DNA of 64,000 nt from Lentibacillus lipolyticus (GCA_004145795.1 SEIO01000001.1:62001-126000), one strand, 5' to 3'. Shown: positions 9,149 through 17,916, counted from the first letter of the stretch. Program-made: numbers and translations. The notes: generated by a model not told the origin, from the letters alone.

Positions 9149-10807
9149 ATGAATCAGATTGATATAAAGCGAGATAAAGCGTTCATTAATGGACTGGAAA
9201 CAAGGCTGGAGCAGGAAGGCCCTTTCGCCTCATGGGACCTTTTCCAAATGAATTATGAAGCAGCCCTGACGACGATGTCACCTTCATTTGATGGATTGAA
9301 AGCACTGGAATATTTGCCGCAAATGGAATTTATGGATCATCAGCTCTCCAGTGCGAAACAAGTGCTAGAAGATATGAACGGACGTGGGATATTGGCTGAT
9401 GAAGTTGGTTTAGGAAAAACAATTGAAGCAGGCTTAATTCTAAAAGAATATATGCTTCGCGGCCTGGTAAAAAAGGCACTGATTATTGTACCAGCATCAT
9501 TAGTCAATCAGTGGGCAAAAGAACTGAATGAAAAATTTTACATTCCAGCAGTTACATTTAGGAAGAGCCACCCGTGGGATCAGTATGACGTGATTATTAC
9601 ATCCATCGATACGGCCAAACGTTCACCACACCGTGAGCAGATACTAGAGCAAGATTATGATTTTCTGCTAGTGGATGAGGCACACAAACTGAAAAATCAT
9701 AAAACCAAAAATTACGCATTCGTGAAATCGATAAAGAAAAAGTATTGTCTGCTGTTAACAGCGACTCCCGTACAGAACCGTCTGGTTGAAATATTTAACC
9801 TTGTCTCCATTCTCAAACCGGGACATCTCGGTGATTATGATACATTTTTAAAACAGTACGGCAAAGACCGTAAAGCAATTGGGCAGGATGGGTATCTGAA
9901 ACAATTGATTCAGAAGGTCATGATCCGTAACACACGAAAGACTGCTAAATTTAACGACATCAAGCGAAACATTGAAACTGTCTGGATCGATTTCTCAGAA
10001 GAGGGGGATAATGTATACAGCCAGTTACAGAACACAACGGAAACACTTCCGGCATTTTCAAAGATCACCCTGCTGCGGGAGCTTTGTTCCTCCAGGGAAG
10101 CCTGTTACCTGTCACTAAAAAAAATGATGGAGGACGATGAAAAAGAGGAATGGATCCGTCCGATAACCGAGCAAATCGAACAGCTGCCACAGCACACAAA
10201 GGCAGCGAAAGTGGTTGATCTGATCAATCAGGCGAACGGAGAAAAAGTTATTATATTTACAGAATACAGGGCAACACAATTTTATTTGCAATGGTATTTA
10301 AAGGAAAATGGTATCACCTCCGTACCATACCGAGGAGGTTTTAACAAAGGGAAAAAAGATTGGATGAAACAGTTATTCGAAAATCATGCACAAGTGCTGA
10401 TCGCAACCGAAGCCGGCGGAGAGGGCATCAATCTCCAGTTTTGTAATCATATGATAAATTATGACCTGCCATGGAACCCCATGCGCTTGGAACAACGTAT
10501 CGGCAGAATCCACCGGTATGGGCAGGAAAACGATGTACACATCTACAACTTGGCTATCCGCGGCACGGTAGAAGAGCATATTATGACATTGTTGTACGAG
10601 AAAATTAATTTATTTGAAGAAGTAATTGGCAATTTGGACAGCATTCTTGCAGAGCTGGACATAAATGACATTGAATCTAAGATCGAGACAATCTTCTCCG
10701 AATCATCATCCGCTGGAGAAGCAAAAATTAAACTCGATAACCTATCCACTGTTATTAAAATGAAACATGACGAGGGAATCCAGGAGGACGAACAATATGG
10801 CAATTAA
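9149..10807 (+). CDS. yqhH: SNF2/Rad54-type DEAD-like helicase YqhH
   Basis: This is a double-stranded-DNA-translocating ATPase of the SNF2 class. The Walker A motif is DEVGLGKTIEAG (84-95), the Walker B is LLVDEAHKLKN (173-183), motif III LLTATPVQNR follows, and the C-terminal RecA domain holds IFTEYRATQ, ATEAGGEGINLQ and QRIGRIHRYGQ. AAAAAAGGAAG precedes the ATG. It runs into yqhG with an 11-nt overlap, a pairing conserved in B. subtilis. The cellular role is unknown. Confidence 0.92.
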   Translation: MNQIDIKRDKAFINGLETRLEQEGPFASWDLFQMNYEAALTTMSPSFDGLKALEYLPQMEFMDHQLSSAKQVLEDMNGRGILADEVGLGKTIEAGLILKEYMLRGLVKKALIIVPASLVNQWAKELNEKFYIPAVTFRKSHPWDQYDVIITSIDTAKRSPHREQILEQDYDFLLVDEAHKLKNHKTKNYAFVKSIKKKYCLLLTATPVQNRLVEIFNLVSILKPGHLGDYDTFLKQYGKDRKAIGQDGYLKQLIQKVMIRNTRKTAKFNDIKRNIETVWIDFSEEGDNVYSQLQNTTETLPAFSKITLLRELCSSREACYLSLKKMMEDDEKEEWIRPITEQIEQLPQHTKAAKVVDLINQANGEKVIIFTEYRATQFYLQWYLKENGITSVPYRGGFNKGKKDWMKQLFENHAQVLIATEAGGEGINLQFCNHMINYDLPWNPMRLEQRIGRIHRYGQENDVHIYNLAIRGTVEEHIMTLLYEKINLFEEVIGNLDSILAELDINDIESKIETIFSESSSAGEAKIKLDNLSTVIKMKHDEGIQEDEQYGN

Positions 10808-11579
10808 AGATTTGCACCACTTTCTTGAGTCCTACTTCACTGCACACCATTGCAGTATTTTACACAATCAGGACGGCATGCTCACCGTTCAACTGACAGA
10901 AGAGATGGACAAGGCATTAATGAACCGCCCATTTTATTGGCATTATATTAAGAAAATGGGCCATCCTGGCGATCCAAAGCAGCTGACACTGATTACGGAC
11001 CCGGAAAAACGAGACGGGAAACATGAATGGATTCACTTTGGCAGTCCCCGGCTGCACCAAATCTTGAATCACTTACATGCTAACGAAACATACACAAAGT
11101 TATTTGAAAGGTTGGACACAAACGAAAAAACGGCTTTATTTCCATGGCTAATCGCCAATATAAAAATCAGTTATCAAGGAAAGCAAAAAAAAGATGAAAT
11201 GGTCTCCATAGGACTGCACCTCGTAAATGGAACCATGAAAGTTAATATGATGGAGGAACTTGAGCACAAATCAATGCAAAACTCTATCTCTGATTACTGC
11301 TATACCATTGCACCAATTATCAAGCTGCAAAGCGGTTTTAAACGAATAGAAAATGTATTAGAGGATTACGTACAGAACCAGTCGCATGAATGGGCGGAAA
11401 CATCTCTGAAAACGATGGAGGAAGAAATAAATCTGCTGCGTCACTTCTACAAAGGGAAAAGTGACGAAAAGGAAATAAAAAAAGAAATGGACGAAATAAA
11501 AAAACGATATACACCGTACATTCATTTTGAAGTTATTAATGGAGGTCTTTTTTATTTGGTCGATCAAACACCCGAATAA
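10797..11579 (+). CDS. yqhG: YqhG family protein of unknown function
   Basis: The 260-aa protein starts MAIKDLHHFLESYFTAHHC and belongs to the YqhG family found next to the SNF2-type helicase YqhH. No catalytic motif is recognisable. The C-terminal third (about residues 185-235) is strongly charged and probably helical. The ATG is chosen because GGAGG lies 8 nt upstream; it overlaps the yqhH stop, so the two are likely co-translated and may work together. Confidence 0.85.
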   Translation: MAIKDLHHFLESYFTAHHCSILHNQDGMLTVQLTEEMDKALMNRPFYWHYIKKMGHPGDPKQLTLITDPEKRDGKHEWIHFGSPRLHQILNHLHANETYTKLFERLDTNEKTALFPWLIANIKISYQGKQKKDEMVSIGLHLVNGTMKVNMMEELEHKSMQNSISDYCYTIAPIIKLQSGFKRIENVLEDYVQNQSHEWAETSLKTMEEEINLLRHFYKGKSDEKEIKKEMDEIKKRYTPYIHFEVINGGLFYLVDQTPE

Positions 11580-11597
11580 ACACAACAGCCCAAGCTA

Positions 11598-11629
11598 AAA
11601 AACAGGCCCCGTTTGCGCCAGGAGCCTGT
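11598..11629 (-). terminator. Terminator after yqzE
   Basis: ACAGGC(C)CC / GG(A)GCCTGT hairpin followed on the minus strand by six T. It overlaps the first base of the yqzE stop codon. Confidence 0.7.
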
Positions 11630-11805
11630 CAGTCCGTCTTATTCATCATTAATTTCCATGCGAATGGCAGCAGCCCCAGCCACCGATTTGTATAAATAGG
11701 CTGATTGGTATGCTGCGGCTTATGTGGTTTTTTCTCATCAGGTGGTGTATCGATAAATTTTGTGAACTGTTGAGTCATATACTTCACATAATCCTGTACA
11801 GACAA
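11629..11805 (-). CDS. yqzE: YqzE family small protein (TTG start)
   Basis: A 58-aa basic protein reading MSVQDYVKYMTQQFTKFIDTP at the start and RWLGLLPFAWKLM near the end, like the YqzE family encoded beside comG in Bacillus. The start is taken at a TTG because AAAGGAG lies 8 nt before it; the open frame continues 11 codons further but without a site. Function is unknown. Its location between yqhG and the competence genes is conserved. Confidence 0.75.
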   Translation of the reverse strand: MSVQDYVKYMTQQFTKFIDTPPDEKKPHKPQHTNQPIYTNRWLGLLPFAWKLMMNKTD

Positions 11806-11888
11806 AACAAACACTCCTTTTTCGTTTGCTGTATCCACTATTATTAGCCGCCGACATATAATCTATACACGTATACATGGACCTATTC

Positions 11889-12377
11889 TTATAACTGCTG
11901 GGCTATTTCTTCCACAATTTCTTGTACCGATTTACCATCGGTGAGGATGGTTGCGTCTGCTGCTTCTGTATACAGCGCTTTCCGGTGATTATACAAGCGG
12001 ACTTTTTCCCGGTAATTCGTTCCCCATAATGGCCTGTCCGGATCATCACCTAGTCGGGAAGCGATTTCCTTCAAGGAGGCATTCAAATGGATGACAGTTC
12101 CATGATGCTTCATAAAATTAACATTTTCCTTCTTTTCCACTATTCCACCGCCGGTTGACACAACATGGTTGCTGTCAGGCGTATGTTTTAGCATTTCCGT
12201 CTCATACATCCGAAAGGTCTTCTCTCCTTGCTCCTGGAATAGAGTCGCAATTGGTCCGTATGTTTCCACAACCATCTGATCCGTATCCAAAAATGGAATG
12301 GTCAGTTTATCACTCAGTGTTTTACCTACTGTGCTTTTTCCCGTTCCCATAAACCCGATTAAATAAATTGTTTTCAC
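11889..12377 (-). CDS. aroK: Shikimate kinase (GTG start)
   Basis: Phosphorylates shikimate at the 3-hydroxyl in the chorismate pathway. The 162-aa protein has the P-loop GFMGTGKST (8-16), the shikimate-site Asp in FLDTDQMV (about 30-37), STGGGIV (about 76-82) and the lid region RPLWG. It starts at GTG with GGGGAAGA about 6 nt upstream. It is divergent from comGA. AroK genes commonly sit at this place in Bacillaceae. Confidence 0.93.
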   Translation of the reverse strand: MKTIYLIGFMGTGKSTVGKTLSDKLTIPFLDTDQMVVETYGPIATLFQEQGEKTFRMYETEMLKHTPDSNHVVSTGGGIVEKKENVNFMKHHGTVIHLNASLKEIASRLGDDPDRPLWGTNYREKVRLYNHRKALYTEAADATILTDGKSVQEIVEEIAQQL

Positions 12378-12397
12378 TCTCTTCCCCTGCCTTTTAA

Positions 12398-12479
12398 AAA
12401 TTTTTAAAATAAATGGATAAAAAAGAAGGAATTATAAAAACCATGTCGAATTAGGTCTATTAAAGGAGGTGAAACATAG
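12398..12479 (+). promoter_or_regulatory. comGA leader block (copy A)
   Basis: The segment holds GATAAAAAAGAAGG, CATGTCGAATTAGGTCT and AAAGGAGGTGA. Closely similar blocks occur at about 15731-15805 and 18935-19020, in front of decayed comGA copies. The TGTCGAA at 12444-12450 equals the Spo0A-box core, and the same heptamer recurs in copy C. The conservation across three copies is seen; a regulatory role is inferred. Confidence 0.5.
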
Positions 12480-13502
12480 TTGGACACAGCTTCTAAAATC
12501 TCAGAGCAGCTTCTGCATGCCGCCGTCAGCGCTAAAGCTTCGGATATTCATTTTTTCCCGTTTGCTGACCACGCTGATATCCACTTTCGGGTACTAGGCG
12601 CACGCATTCACCACAAAACCATCCCTATTAGCCAGTATCAATTGCTGCTTACTTACTATAAGTTTACATCAGGAATGGATATAGGTGAAGTCCGCAAACC
12701 TCAAAATGGAACAATTATCCATGAATTCCCGGAAGTCCGCTTATCACTTCGATTATCGACACTCCCGCTAAATCTTAAGGAAAGCCTTGCTATCCGGATT
12801 CTTCCGCAGGACCAAAATCTATCCCTAAAGGAACTTTTTCTCTTTCCGAATCAATTGCAAAAACTGAAAAGCTGGGTGACCAACCGCAGTGGAATTATTC
12901 TGTTCACAGGTCCAACAGGCAGCGGCAAAACGACAACATTGTATACACTGCTGCAAACTATTCTGTCCGAAAAGTCCTACCAGACCATTACGCTGGAAGA
13001 TCCGGTTGAAAAAGACATTCATGATATCTTGCAAGTACAAGTGAATGAAAAAGCAGGTGTCACCTATCAGACAGGTCTGAAAGCTGCGCTCCGCCATGAC
13101 CCGGATATCATTATGATTGGCGAGATTCGGGACAGCTTTACGGCACAGTTTGCGTTTGATGCTTCACTGACAGGGCACCTTGTGCTTAGTACACTGCATG
13201 CCGGAAGTGCACAAGGGACAATCCAGCGGTTATTGGAGATGGGAGTCACAAGCGTCGATTTACAACAGTCTCTTATTGCAATTGCAGCACTGCAGCTTAT
13301 TCCGATCAGTGTTAACAAGCAAAATGAAAGACGTGCAGCCATCATGGAGATGCTGGAGGGCACCACCCTGGAAACGGTTCTGAATGGCGGGAACTTGCAG
13401 ACAGCTGGTTCTTTCAAAACATTTCAACACTTACGAAAGAAGGCTTATGCATATGGATTTATTTCGAAAAAAACGCTTCTGGCTTCCGACAGCCAGGCGT
13501 AA
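12480..13502 (+). CDS. comGA: Competence pseudopilus assembly ATPase ComGA
   Basis: A GspE/PilB-type secretion ATPase that powers assembly of the ComGC pseudopilus at the inner face of the membrane for DNA uptake. Walker A is GPTGSGKT (144-151), the Asp box is TLEDPVE (171-177), Walker B is IIMIGE (210-215), and the His box is LVLSTLHAG. At 340 aa it is near normal length. It starts at TTG, 9 nt after AAAGGAGGTGA. It is followed by comGB but not by an intact comGC, which is unusual. Confidence 0.95.
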   Translation: MDTASKISEQLLHAAVSAKASDIHFFPFADHADIHFRVLGARIHHKTIPISQYQLLLTYYKFTSGMDIGEVRKPQNGTIIHEFPEVRLSLRLSTLPLNLKESLAIRILPQDQNLSLKELFLFPNQLQKLKSWVTNRSGIILFTGPTGSGKTTTLYTLLQTILSEKSYQTITLEDPVEKDIHDILQVQVNEKAGVTYQTGLKAALRHDPDIIMIGEIRDSFTAQFAFDASLTGHLVLSTLHAGSAQGTIQRLLEMGVTSVDLQQSLIAIAALQLIPISVNKQNERRAAIMEMLEGTTLETVLNGGNLQTAGSFKTFQHLRKKAYAYGFISKKTLLASDSQA

Positions 13503-14514
13503 AACCCTCGATAATGATCTGCAACTGCGCTTTTTATACCGGCTGTCCAGATTGCTGAAAAATGGGTACTCCATGACAGGGGCACTCGAAGTCATTCAGT
13601 GGGACCACCAGCTGAAGGCCATTGCTGCCACTGTAACTGCTTTACTCAAAAGCGGCAGCCCACTTGATGAAGCACTGGAACATGTTCATTTCAGCCCGGT
13701 TATTACATCCTACCTGTATTTAGTCCGTCATAATGGTAATCTGCAAACAAGTCTGGAAAAATGTATCACCATGTATGAACAGCGCCTGGTATACATGAAA
13801 AAATTTCAACAAACAGCTCGGTACCCAATCATTCTGCTTATCATTTTTACTGTTTTGCTATATTTCATCAAGCAATCCATTCTCCCATCATTTCTGGACC
13901 TTTTCCATGGCACTGCAGCATCAGCGTCAGCCGTTATGCTTACAATGGCGATCATTGATATAGCCGGATACATTGTTTTAAGCTTATTCATCATCCTAGG
14001 TCTCGGATTTGTGTTATGGCGGATCTACAAAGACAAAATCAGCATGGATAAGCAAATTAAAGTTTATAGCAAGATTCCGGTTTACCGACGGTACAAAGAA
14101 ACGCAAACCTCATTTCTTTTTGCCGTGCACATCAGTTCTTTACTAATGAGCGGCCTTTCCATTAAAGAAATTCTGACCAGTATGTCCACGCAGAAGAAAC
14201 AGCCCATTCTTGCTTACTACGCTTCCCTGCTGACAAATGAATTATCGAGAGGTATTTATATAACAAACATACTGGCCAACCTGCCGCTTATCGATAAACA
14301 ACTTGCTGTCATTTTTCAGAAACATACCGATGTGAAAGCATTGGAAAAAGATTTGTCCATTTATAGCGAATTACAGACCGAAGAAACACACCGCAAAATC
14401 ATGAAAGCCATCACGTATATACAGCCCGTTTTTTTCATAATACTGGCAGGAATGATCGTAGCCGTATACATGTCCTTGATGTTGCCTATGTTCCAGCTGA
14501 TTAAGACCATTTAG
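13453..14514 (+). CDS. comGB: Competence pseudopilus inner-membrane platform protein ComGB
   Basis: A GspF/PilC-family polytopic membrane protein that anchors the pilus machine. The 353-aa protein shows the duplicated GspF fold, with membrane segments near residues 125-145, 160-185 and 325-350 and a second repeat beginning around residue 210. It overlaps comGA by 50 nt; the second of two ATGs is chosen because AGAAGG is better spaced to it. The C terminus reads MFQLIKTI, and the same ending is recognisable in the decayed copy before comGC. Confidence 0.93.
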   Translation: MDLFRKKRFWLPTARRKTLDNDLQLRFLYRLSRLLKNGYSMTGALEVIQWDHQLKAIAATVTALLKSGSPLDEALEHVHFSPVITSYLYLVRHNGNLQTSLEKCITMYEQRLVYMKKFQQTARYPIILLIIFTVLLYFIKQSILPSFLDLFHGTAASASAVMLTMAIIDIAGYIVLSLFIILGLGFVLWRIYKDKISMDKQIKVYSKIPVYRRYKETQTSFLFAVHISSLLMSGLSIKEILTSMSTQKKQPILAYYASLLTNELSRGIYITNILANLPLIDKQLAVIFQKHTDVKALEKDLSIYSELQTEETHRKIMKAITYIQPVFFIILAGMIVAVYMSLMLPMFQLIKTI

Positions 14515-14565
14515 ATAGGAGCTGAAATCCATATTCACCAATCAAACATTCAGTACTGATTAGAA
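14515..14565 (+). pseudogene. Remnant of comGC start after comGB
   Basis: Right after the comGB stop, AGGAGCTGAAATCCATA aligns with the ribosome site and start of intact comGC (AGGAGTTGTAAGCCATG), and similarity continues for about 30 nt (TATTC, AATCAAA, CATTCA). The start codon is ATA instead of ATG, and stops follow. The bases to 14633 hold nothing else recognisable. Confidence 0.6.
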
Positions 14566-14633
14566 TGCATATAAGGGATTTACCCATGCTATTTGCACTT
14601 TTGACCACGTACATTATAAGTTATTAATAATAC

Positions 14634-14672
14634 AAAAATGACCTATCCTCTATCACAGAATAGGTCATTTTT
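14634..14672. terminator. Bidirectional terminator between comGB and metA
   Basis: A 13-bp perfect stem AAAAATGACCTAT / ATAGGTCATTTTT with a loop of about 11 nt, usable by both convergent transcripts. Confidence 0.85.
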
Positions 14673-14673
14673 G

Positions 14674-15582
14674 TTACTCCCAAACAAATGGTGTCTGCTG
14701 GTACACAAAATAGTTCAGCCAATTGGAAAACAACAAGTGTGAATGCGAGCGCCACGTATTCAATGGCCGTTCGTTTACATCATTGTTTGGAAAATAATTT
14801 TGCGGCATATCAACCTTGAGGCCTTTTTCCAAGTCCCGTTCGTATTCATCGGCCAGCGTCGTAGCGTCATACTCTAGATGCCCAGTGACCATGATATGCT
14901 TGGCATCGTTTGACATGGCAATAAATGTTTCGTTAGCAAATGTTGTCGCAAGCAGTTTCAACTCCGAATGATCGGCAATCTGATCGGTCGGAACATCGGT
15001 ATAACGCGAATGCGGTGCGTTAAATACCTCGTCAAACCCCCGCAGCAGCTTGTTTTTCGGTTCGATTAAACGGTGCTGGTAAATGCCGGATACCTTTTTC
15101 GATAATGGAAATTTATCAACACCATAATGGTAATATAATGCCGCCTGTGCACCCCAGCAGACATGAAGGGAAGATGTGACATTTTCTTTGGACCATTCCA
15201 TAATGCTGGTCAATTCCTCCCAGTAATTCACATCCTCAAATGGCAGGTGCTCAATGGGTGCTCCTGTAATAATCATTCCGTCAAAACGGCGATGCTTCAC
15301 GTCCGCAAATGTTTTATAAAAATTATCAAGATGATATTCACTTGCCGTTTTCGCTTTATGAGTGGCCATGCGTAAAAACGTAATATTAACCTGCAACGGT
15401 GTGTTTCCGAGCAGACGCAAAATTTGCAGTTCCGTTTTTTCTTTCTCAGGCATCAAATTAACAATCAATATATTCAACGGGCGAATATCCTGTGTTATAG
15501 CACGCCCCTCATCCATCACAAAGATTTTTTCTTCTTTCAGCGCCTCTTGCGCCGGTAAATCCTTTGGTACATTAATTGGCAA
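14674..15582 (-). CDS. metA: Homoserine O-acyltransferase MetA, predicted acetyl-CoA type
   Basis: Acylates homoserine in the first step of methionine synthesis. The 302-aa protein has the catalytic cysteine C142 in LHVCWGAQA and the His/Glu dyad in TGHLEYD (about 231-237). Residue 111 is Glu (GAPIEHLPF); in this family Glu111 goes with acetyl-CoA use and Gly111 with succinyl-CoA, so the acetyl donor is predicted despite the family's succinyltransferase name. Start is TTG with GGGGAG 7 nt upstream. It is inserted between the two halves of comG. No SAM riboswitch or T-box is visible upstream. Confidence 0.93.
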   Translation of the reverse strand: MPINVPKDLPAQEALKEEKIFVMDEGRAITQDIRPLNILIVNLMPEKEKTELQILRLLGNTPLQVNITFLRMATHKAKTASEYHLDNFYKTFADVKHRRFDGMIITGAPIEHLPFEDVNYWEELTSIMEWSKENVTSSLHVCWGAQAALYYHYGVDKFPLSKKVSGIYQHRLIEPKNKLLRGFDEVFNAPHSRYTDVPTDQIADHSELKLLATTFANETFIAMSNDAKHIMVTGHLEYDATTLADEYERDLEKGLKVDMPQNYFPNNDVNERPLNTWRSHSHLLFSNWLNYFVYQQTPFVWE

Positions 15583-15730
15583 TCTGTTTCTCCCCTTTCC
15601 CCCGGAATAAGTTTATAGCAATACAACATTACATTACAGCCATTTTAACGTAACGATACACTTTTTTACATCCACAAGAAGCCATTCGTTGTAATGAACC
15701 AATTAGCCACCAAGATTGTCGACCTACCCG

Positions 15731-15955
15731 CTTTTTAAAATTAAACGATAAAAAAGAAGGCTTTAGCAAACCATATCGAATATAGCCTCATAAAGGAGGT
15801 GAAGATTCACCAAAAAACAGCTTCTCCATCTGCCATTAGAACTCCCCCTTCCTGCTACCATACAAACCCATTCCTTAATTAACAGGAATTGCTGCTTATG
15901 TATTACCATTCTACATCAGAAATGAATATAATTTAATTCCGAATATTCAAAGTGA
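15731..15955 (+). pseudogene. Decayed comGA 5' fragment with leader (copy B)
   Basis: The leader at 15731-15805 matches the comGA leader, including GATAAAAAAGAAGG, ATCGAATATAG and AAAGGAGGTGA. Downstream, ACAGCTTCT and then AATTGCTGCTTA, TACATCAGAAATGAATATA and TTCAAA follow the order of comGA codons 3 to about 77. Frames are broken by many substitutions and indels, and there is no open frame. Similarity ends where the luxS fragment begins. Confidence 0.7.
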
Positions 15956-15979
15956 CGGACGACGACACTGTCGGTACCG

Positions 15980-16167
15980 CTGTTTTTTCTAAGGCCACCA
16001 ACACATCATCATAACTGTCATTATTCAAGACCGACATGTAGAATCCTGTCTGCCCCCCCCATAGGGCCGATATCAATGACGTTTTCCAAATGATTCCGGA
16101 TAAGATCCGCCATTAAGTGTTCAATCGAATGCAATCCTGGCATGTCCATGTGGGATTCATTGGGCTG
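15980..16167 (-). pseudogene. luxS: luxS fragment (S-ribosylhomocysteine lyase), decayed
   Basis: The minus strand reads [20 protein letters not shown] and then [17 protein letters not shown], followed after a frameshift in a G-run by [21 protein letters not shown]. These are the core of LuxS, including the zinc-site HxxEH motif. The zinc cysteine expected in PMGCQTG is lost in the G-run (about 16056-16063). The N terminus is missing, replaced by the mtn fragment, and the C-terminal third is absent. Confidence 0.85.
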
Positions 16168-16327
16168 ACAGAACAATCCCTGACTTCAGCAAAATGACGT
16201 CGTGACCGACTATCCTACCCTAATAAAAGGGACTCCCAGCAATCACCGTCTCGTGACAGGAATCCAGCTGTTCCTTTAGCCGTTAAACTTCTTCATCCAT
16301 GGCTCCGAAAATACCGATTTTGGTCAC
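16168..16327 (-). pseudogene. mtn: mtn fragment (MTA/SAH nucleosidase), decayed
   Basis: From a GTG with AAAGGAGG 7 nt upstream, the minus strand reads VTKIGIFGAMDEEV, a stop, RLKEQLDSCHETVIAGSPFY, another stop and a frameshift, then [11 protein letters not shown]. This is the N terminus of 5'-methylthioadenosine/S-adenosylhomocysteine nucleosidase. It then joins directly to the luxS fragment. The conserved translation site suggests recent loss. Confidence 0.85.
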
Positions 16328-16498
16328 ACATAAACCTCCTTTTTAGCAAATTCATGGTGTTATATCTTTCTACTCACATTACCAAATGGAAAAGTGTCAC
16401 AAAAAAAACACATAAAACAAAGTTACTTTCATCAGATTTTCACACTTGAGATGTATAATTTATTTTAGAAAACATCATTGAAGTGGAGGAATCACTTA

Positions 16499-17155
16499 AT
16501 GGTAGTAACAAGCAAATTAATGTCAATCGGCATAATTGCCTTAAGTATAACTGTTGGATTTATTTACTTCTATATAATGAATGATCTGCCAAAGCAGCAA
16601 AAGAAAAAACATATAGGAGATTTGACTTCACAACTGATTAATTTCATTATCTTTATCTGGATCGGAAAAATCATATTGAACTTCTCTATATTCATAAAAG
16701 ATCCATTAGCGATATTAGCCTATCCAAGCAATTCGGATGCATTTTACCTGGCAGTATTATTTAGCGCGATAATACTTGTATACAGATCTAAGCGGAATCA
16801 AATGGATGTACCTGCATTCATGGAATCTTTTCTGTCAGTATTTTTAACAGCATCATTATTGTATGAGTTTATTCAACTTATTTGGAACAATAATACATAC
16901 GCTTTTGGATATTTGGTTTTATTATGTGTGCTCCTGGTCTTATTTCTTCTCATCCAGGGGCGAGTAACAACAAGTTCACTGCTTATGATCATGTTAACTG
17001 GATGGTCCTCTGGAATGATGTTAATAGCATATACGCAGCCGATTGCAACAGTTTTTGGTTATATGATGGATCCCTGGTTTGTGGGATTGCTTTTCATAAC
17101 CGGTTCAATAGTCATTGTTAAAAAAAGAAAGGGGATTAAAAATGGGTGGAATTGA
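16499..17155 (+). CDS. Polytopic membrane protein of unknown function, ccdA-linked
   Basis: I do not recognise this family. The 218-aa protein is mostly hydrophobic with about six or seven predicted membrane segments (around residues 7-25, 43-62, 76-94, 108-128, 135-156, 160-182 and 188-206). It has no cysteine pair of the CcdA type. GGAGG lies 9 nt before the ATG. It overlaps ccdA by 14 nt, so it is first of a three-gene unit with a CcdA and a TlpA/ResA-type thioredoxin. TATAAT at 16454-16459 may be its -10; the -35 is weak. Confidence 0.75.
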   Translation: MVVTSKLMSIGIIALSITVGFIYFYIMNDLPKQQKKKHIGDLTSQLINFIIFIWIGKIILNFSIFIKDPLAILAYPSNSDAFYLAVLFSAIILVYRSKRNQMDVPAFMESFLSVFLTASLLYEFIQLIWNNNTYAFGYLVLLCVLLVLFLLIQGRVTTSSLLMIMLTGWSSGMMLIAYTQPIATVFGYMMDPWFVGLLFITGSIVIVKKRKGIKNGWN

Positions 17156-17900
17156 AGCAGACACAATGTTGATTGTAGGCATGTTTTTGGCAATAGGGGC
17201 TGGAGCATTATCGTTCTTATCTCCCTGCGTGCTGCCGATTTTTCCTGCATATATGTCATATATCACAGGAATTAGTGTGAAAGAATTACAAGGAAATAAA
17301 AACGCGAGGATTCGCCGTCAGTTGTTAAGTCATTCCTTATTTTTCTTACTGGCCGTTTCGCTGGTTTTCATCAGTTTAGGTGCCAGCGCTTCATTTTTAG
17401 GACAATGGGCTCAAAATTTACTGATGGGGGATTCCGGTTTATTTATACAACGAATTGCCGGCGTTTTCATCATTGTGATGGGATTATTTGTTGCAGGATG
17501 GATTACGATTCCCGCATTAATGAAGGAAAAACGTTTTCATTATTCAAAAAAGCCGGCCGGATATCTGGGGACATTTTTTGTTGGGCTTGGTTTTGCTGCT
17601 GGCTGGACGCCATGTATAGGTCCTATTTTTGGGTCTATTCTGCTTTTGGCCGCAACCAACCCCGGCCAGGGTGTATTTTACACAGTTATGTATGTGATTG
17701 GCTTTTCATTGCCGTTCCTTATTTTGACGTTTTACCTTGGATCGACCAGATGGATTGTCCGGCACAGTCAAATCATCATGAAAATAGGCGGGGCAATTAT
17801 GATCATCATGGGACTGGTTTTGTTTTTAGGTTTCATGCCGCGTATTACAGGATTTTTGCTTGATTTGGTACAAGATACATGGTTATCAAAATTAGGATAG
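17142..17900 (+). CDS. ccdA: CcdA-family thiol-disulfide transmembrane transporter
   Basis: Carries reducing equivalents from cytoplasmic thioredoxin across the membrane to extracytoplasmic thioredoxin-like proteins. The 252-aa, six-segment protein has the two conserved redox cysteines in LSPCVLP (about 27-33) and GWTPCIGP (second half). The ATG with AAAGGGG upstream is used, overlapping the preceding gene. The likely client is the CPPC protein encoded next. This may be a second ccdA, since Bacillus normally has one elsewhere (not visible here). Confidence 0.9.
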   Translation: MGGIEADTMLIVGMFLAIGAGALSFLSPCVLPIFPAYMSYITGISVKELQGNKNARIRRQLLSHSLFFLLAVSLVFISLGASASFLGQWAQNLLMGDSGLFIQRIAGVFIIVMGLFVAGWITIPALMKEKRFHYSKKPAGYLGTFFVGLGFAAGWTPCIGPIFGSILLLAATNPGQGVFYTVMYVIGFSLPFLILTFYLGSTRWIVRHSQIIMKIGGAIMIIMGLVLFLGFMPRITGFLLDLVQDTWLSKLG

Positions 17901-17916
17901 TATGGAGGAATAACCA

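Noticed and set aside
12385-12415. AT-rich run upstream of comGA as a ComK box
   Set aside because: The spacing AAAA-N5-TTTT is not met in leader A, nor clearly in leaders B or C; only generic A/T runs are present.
15583-15730. SAM riboswitch or T-box in front of metA
   Set aside because: No SAM-box core, no T-box motif and no terminator hairpin are present in this short region.
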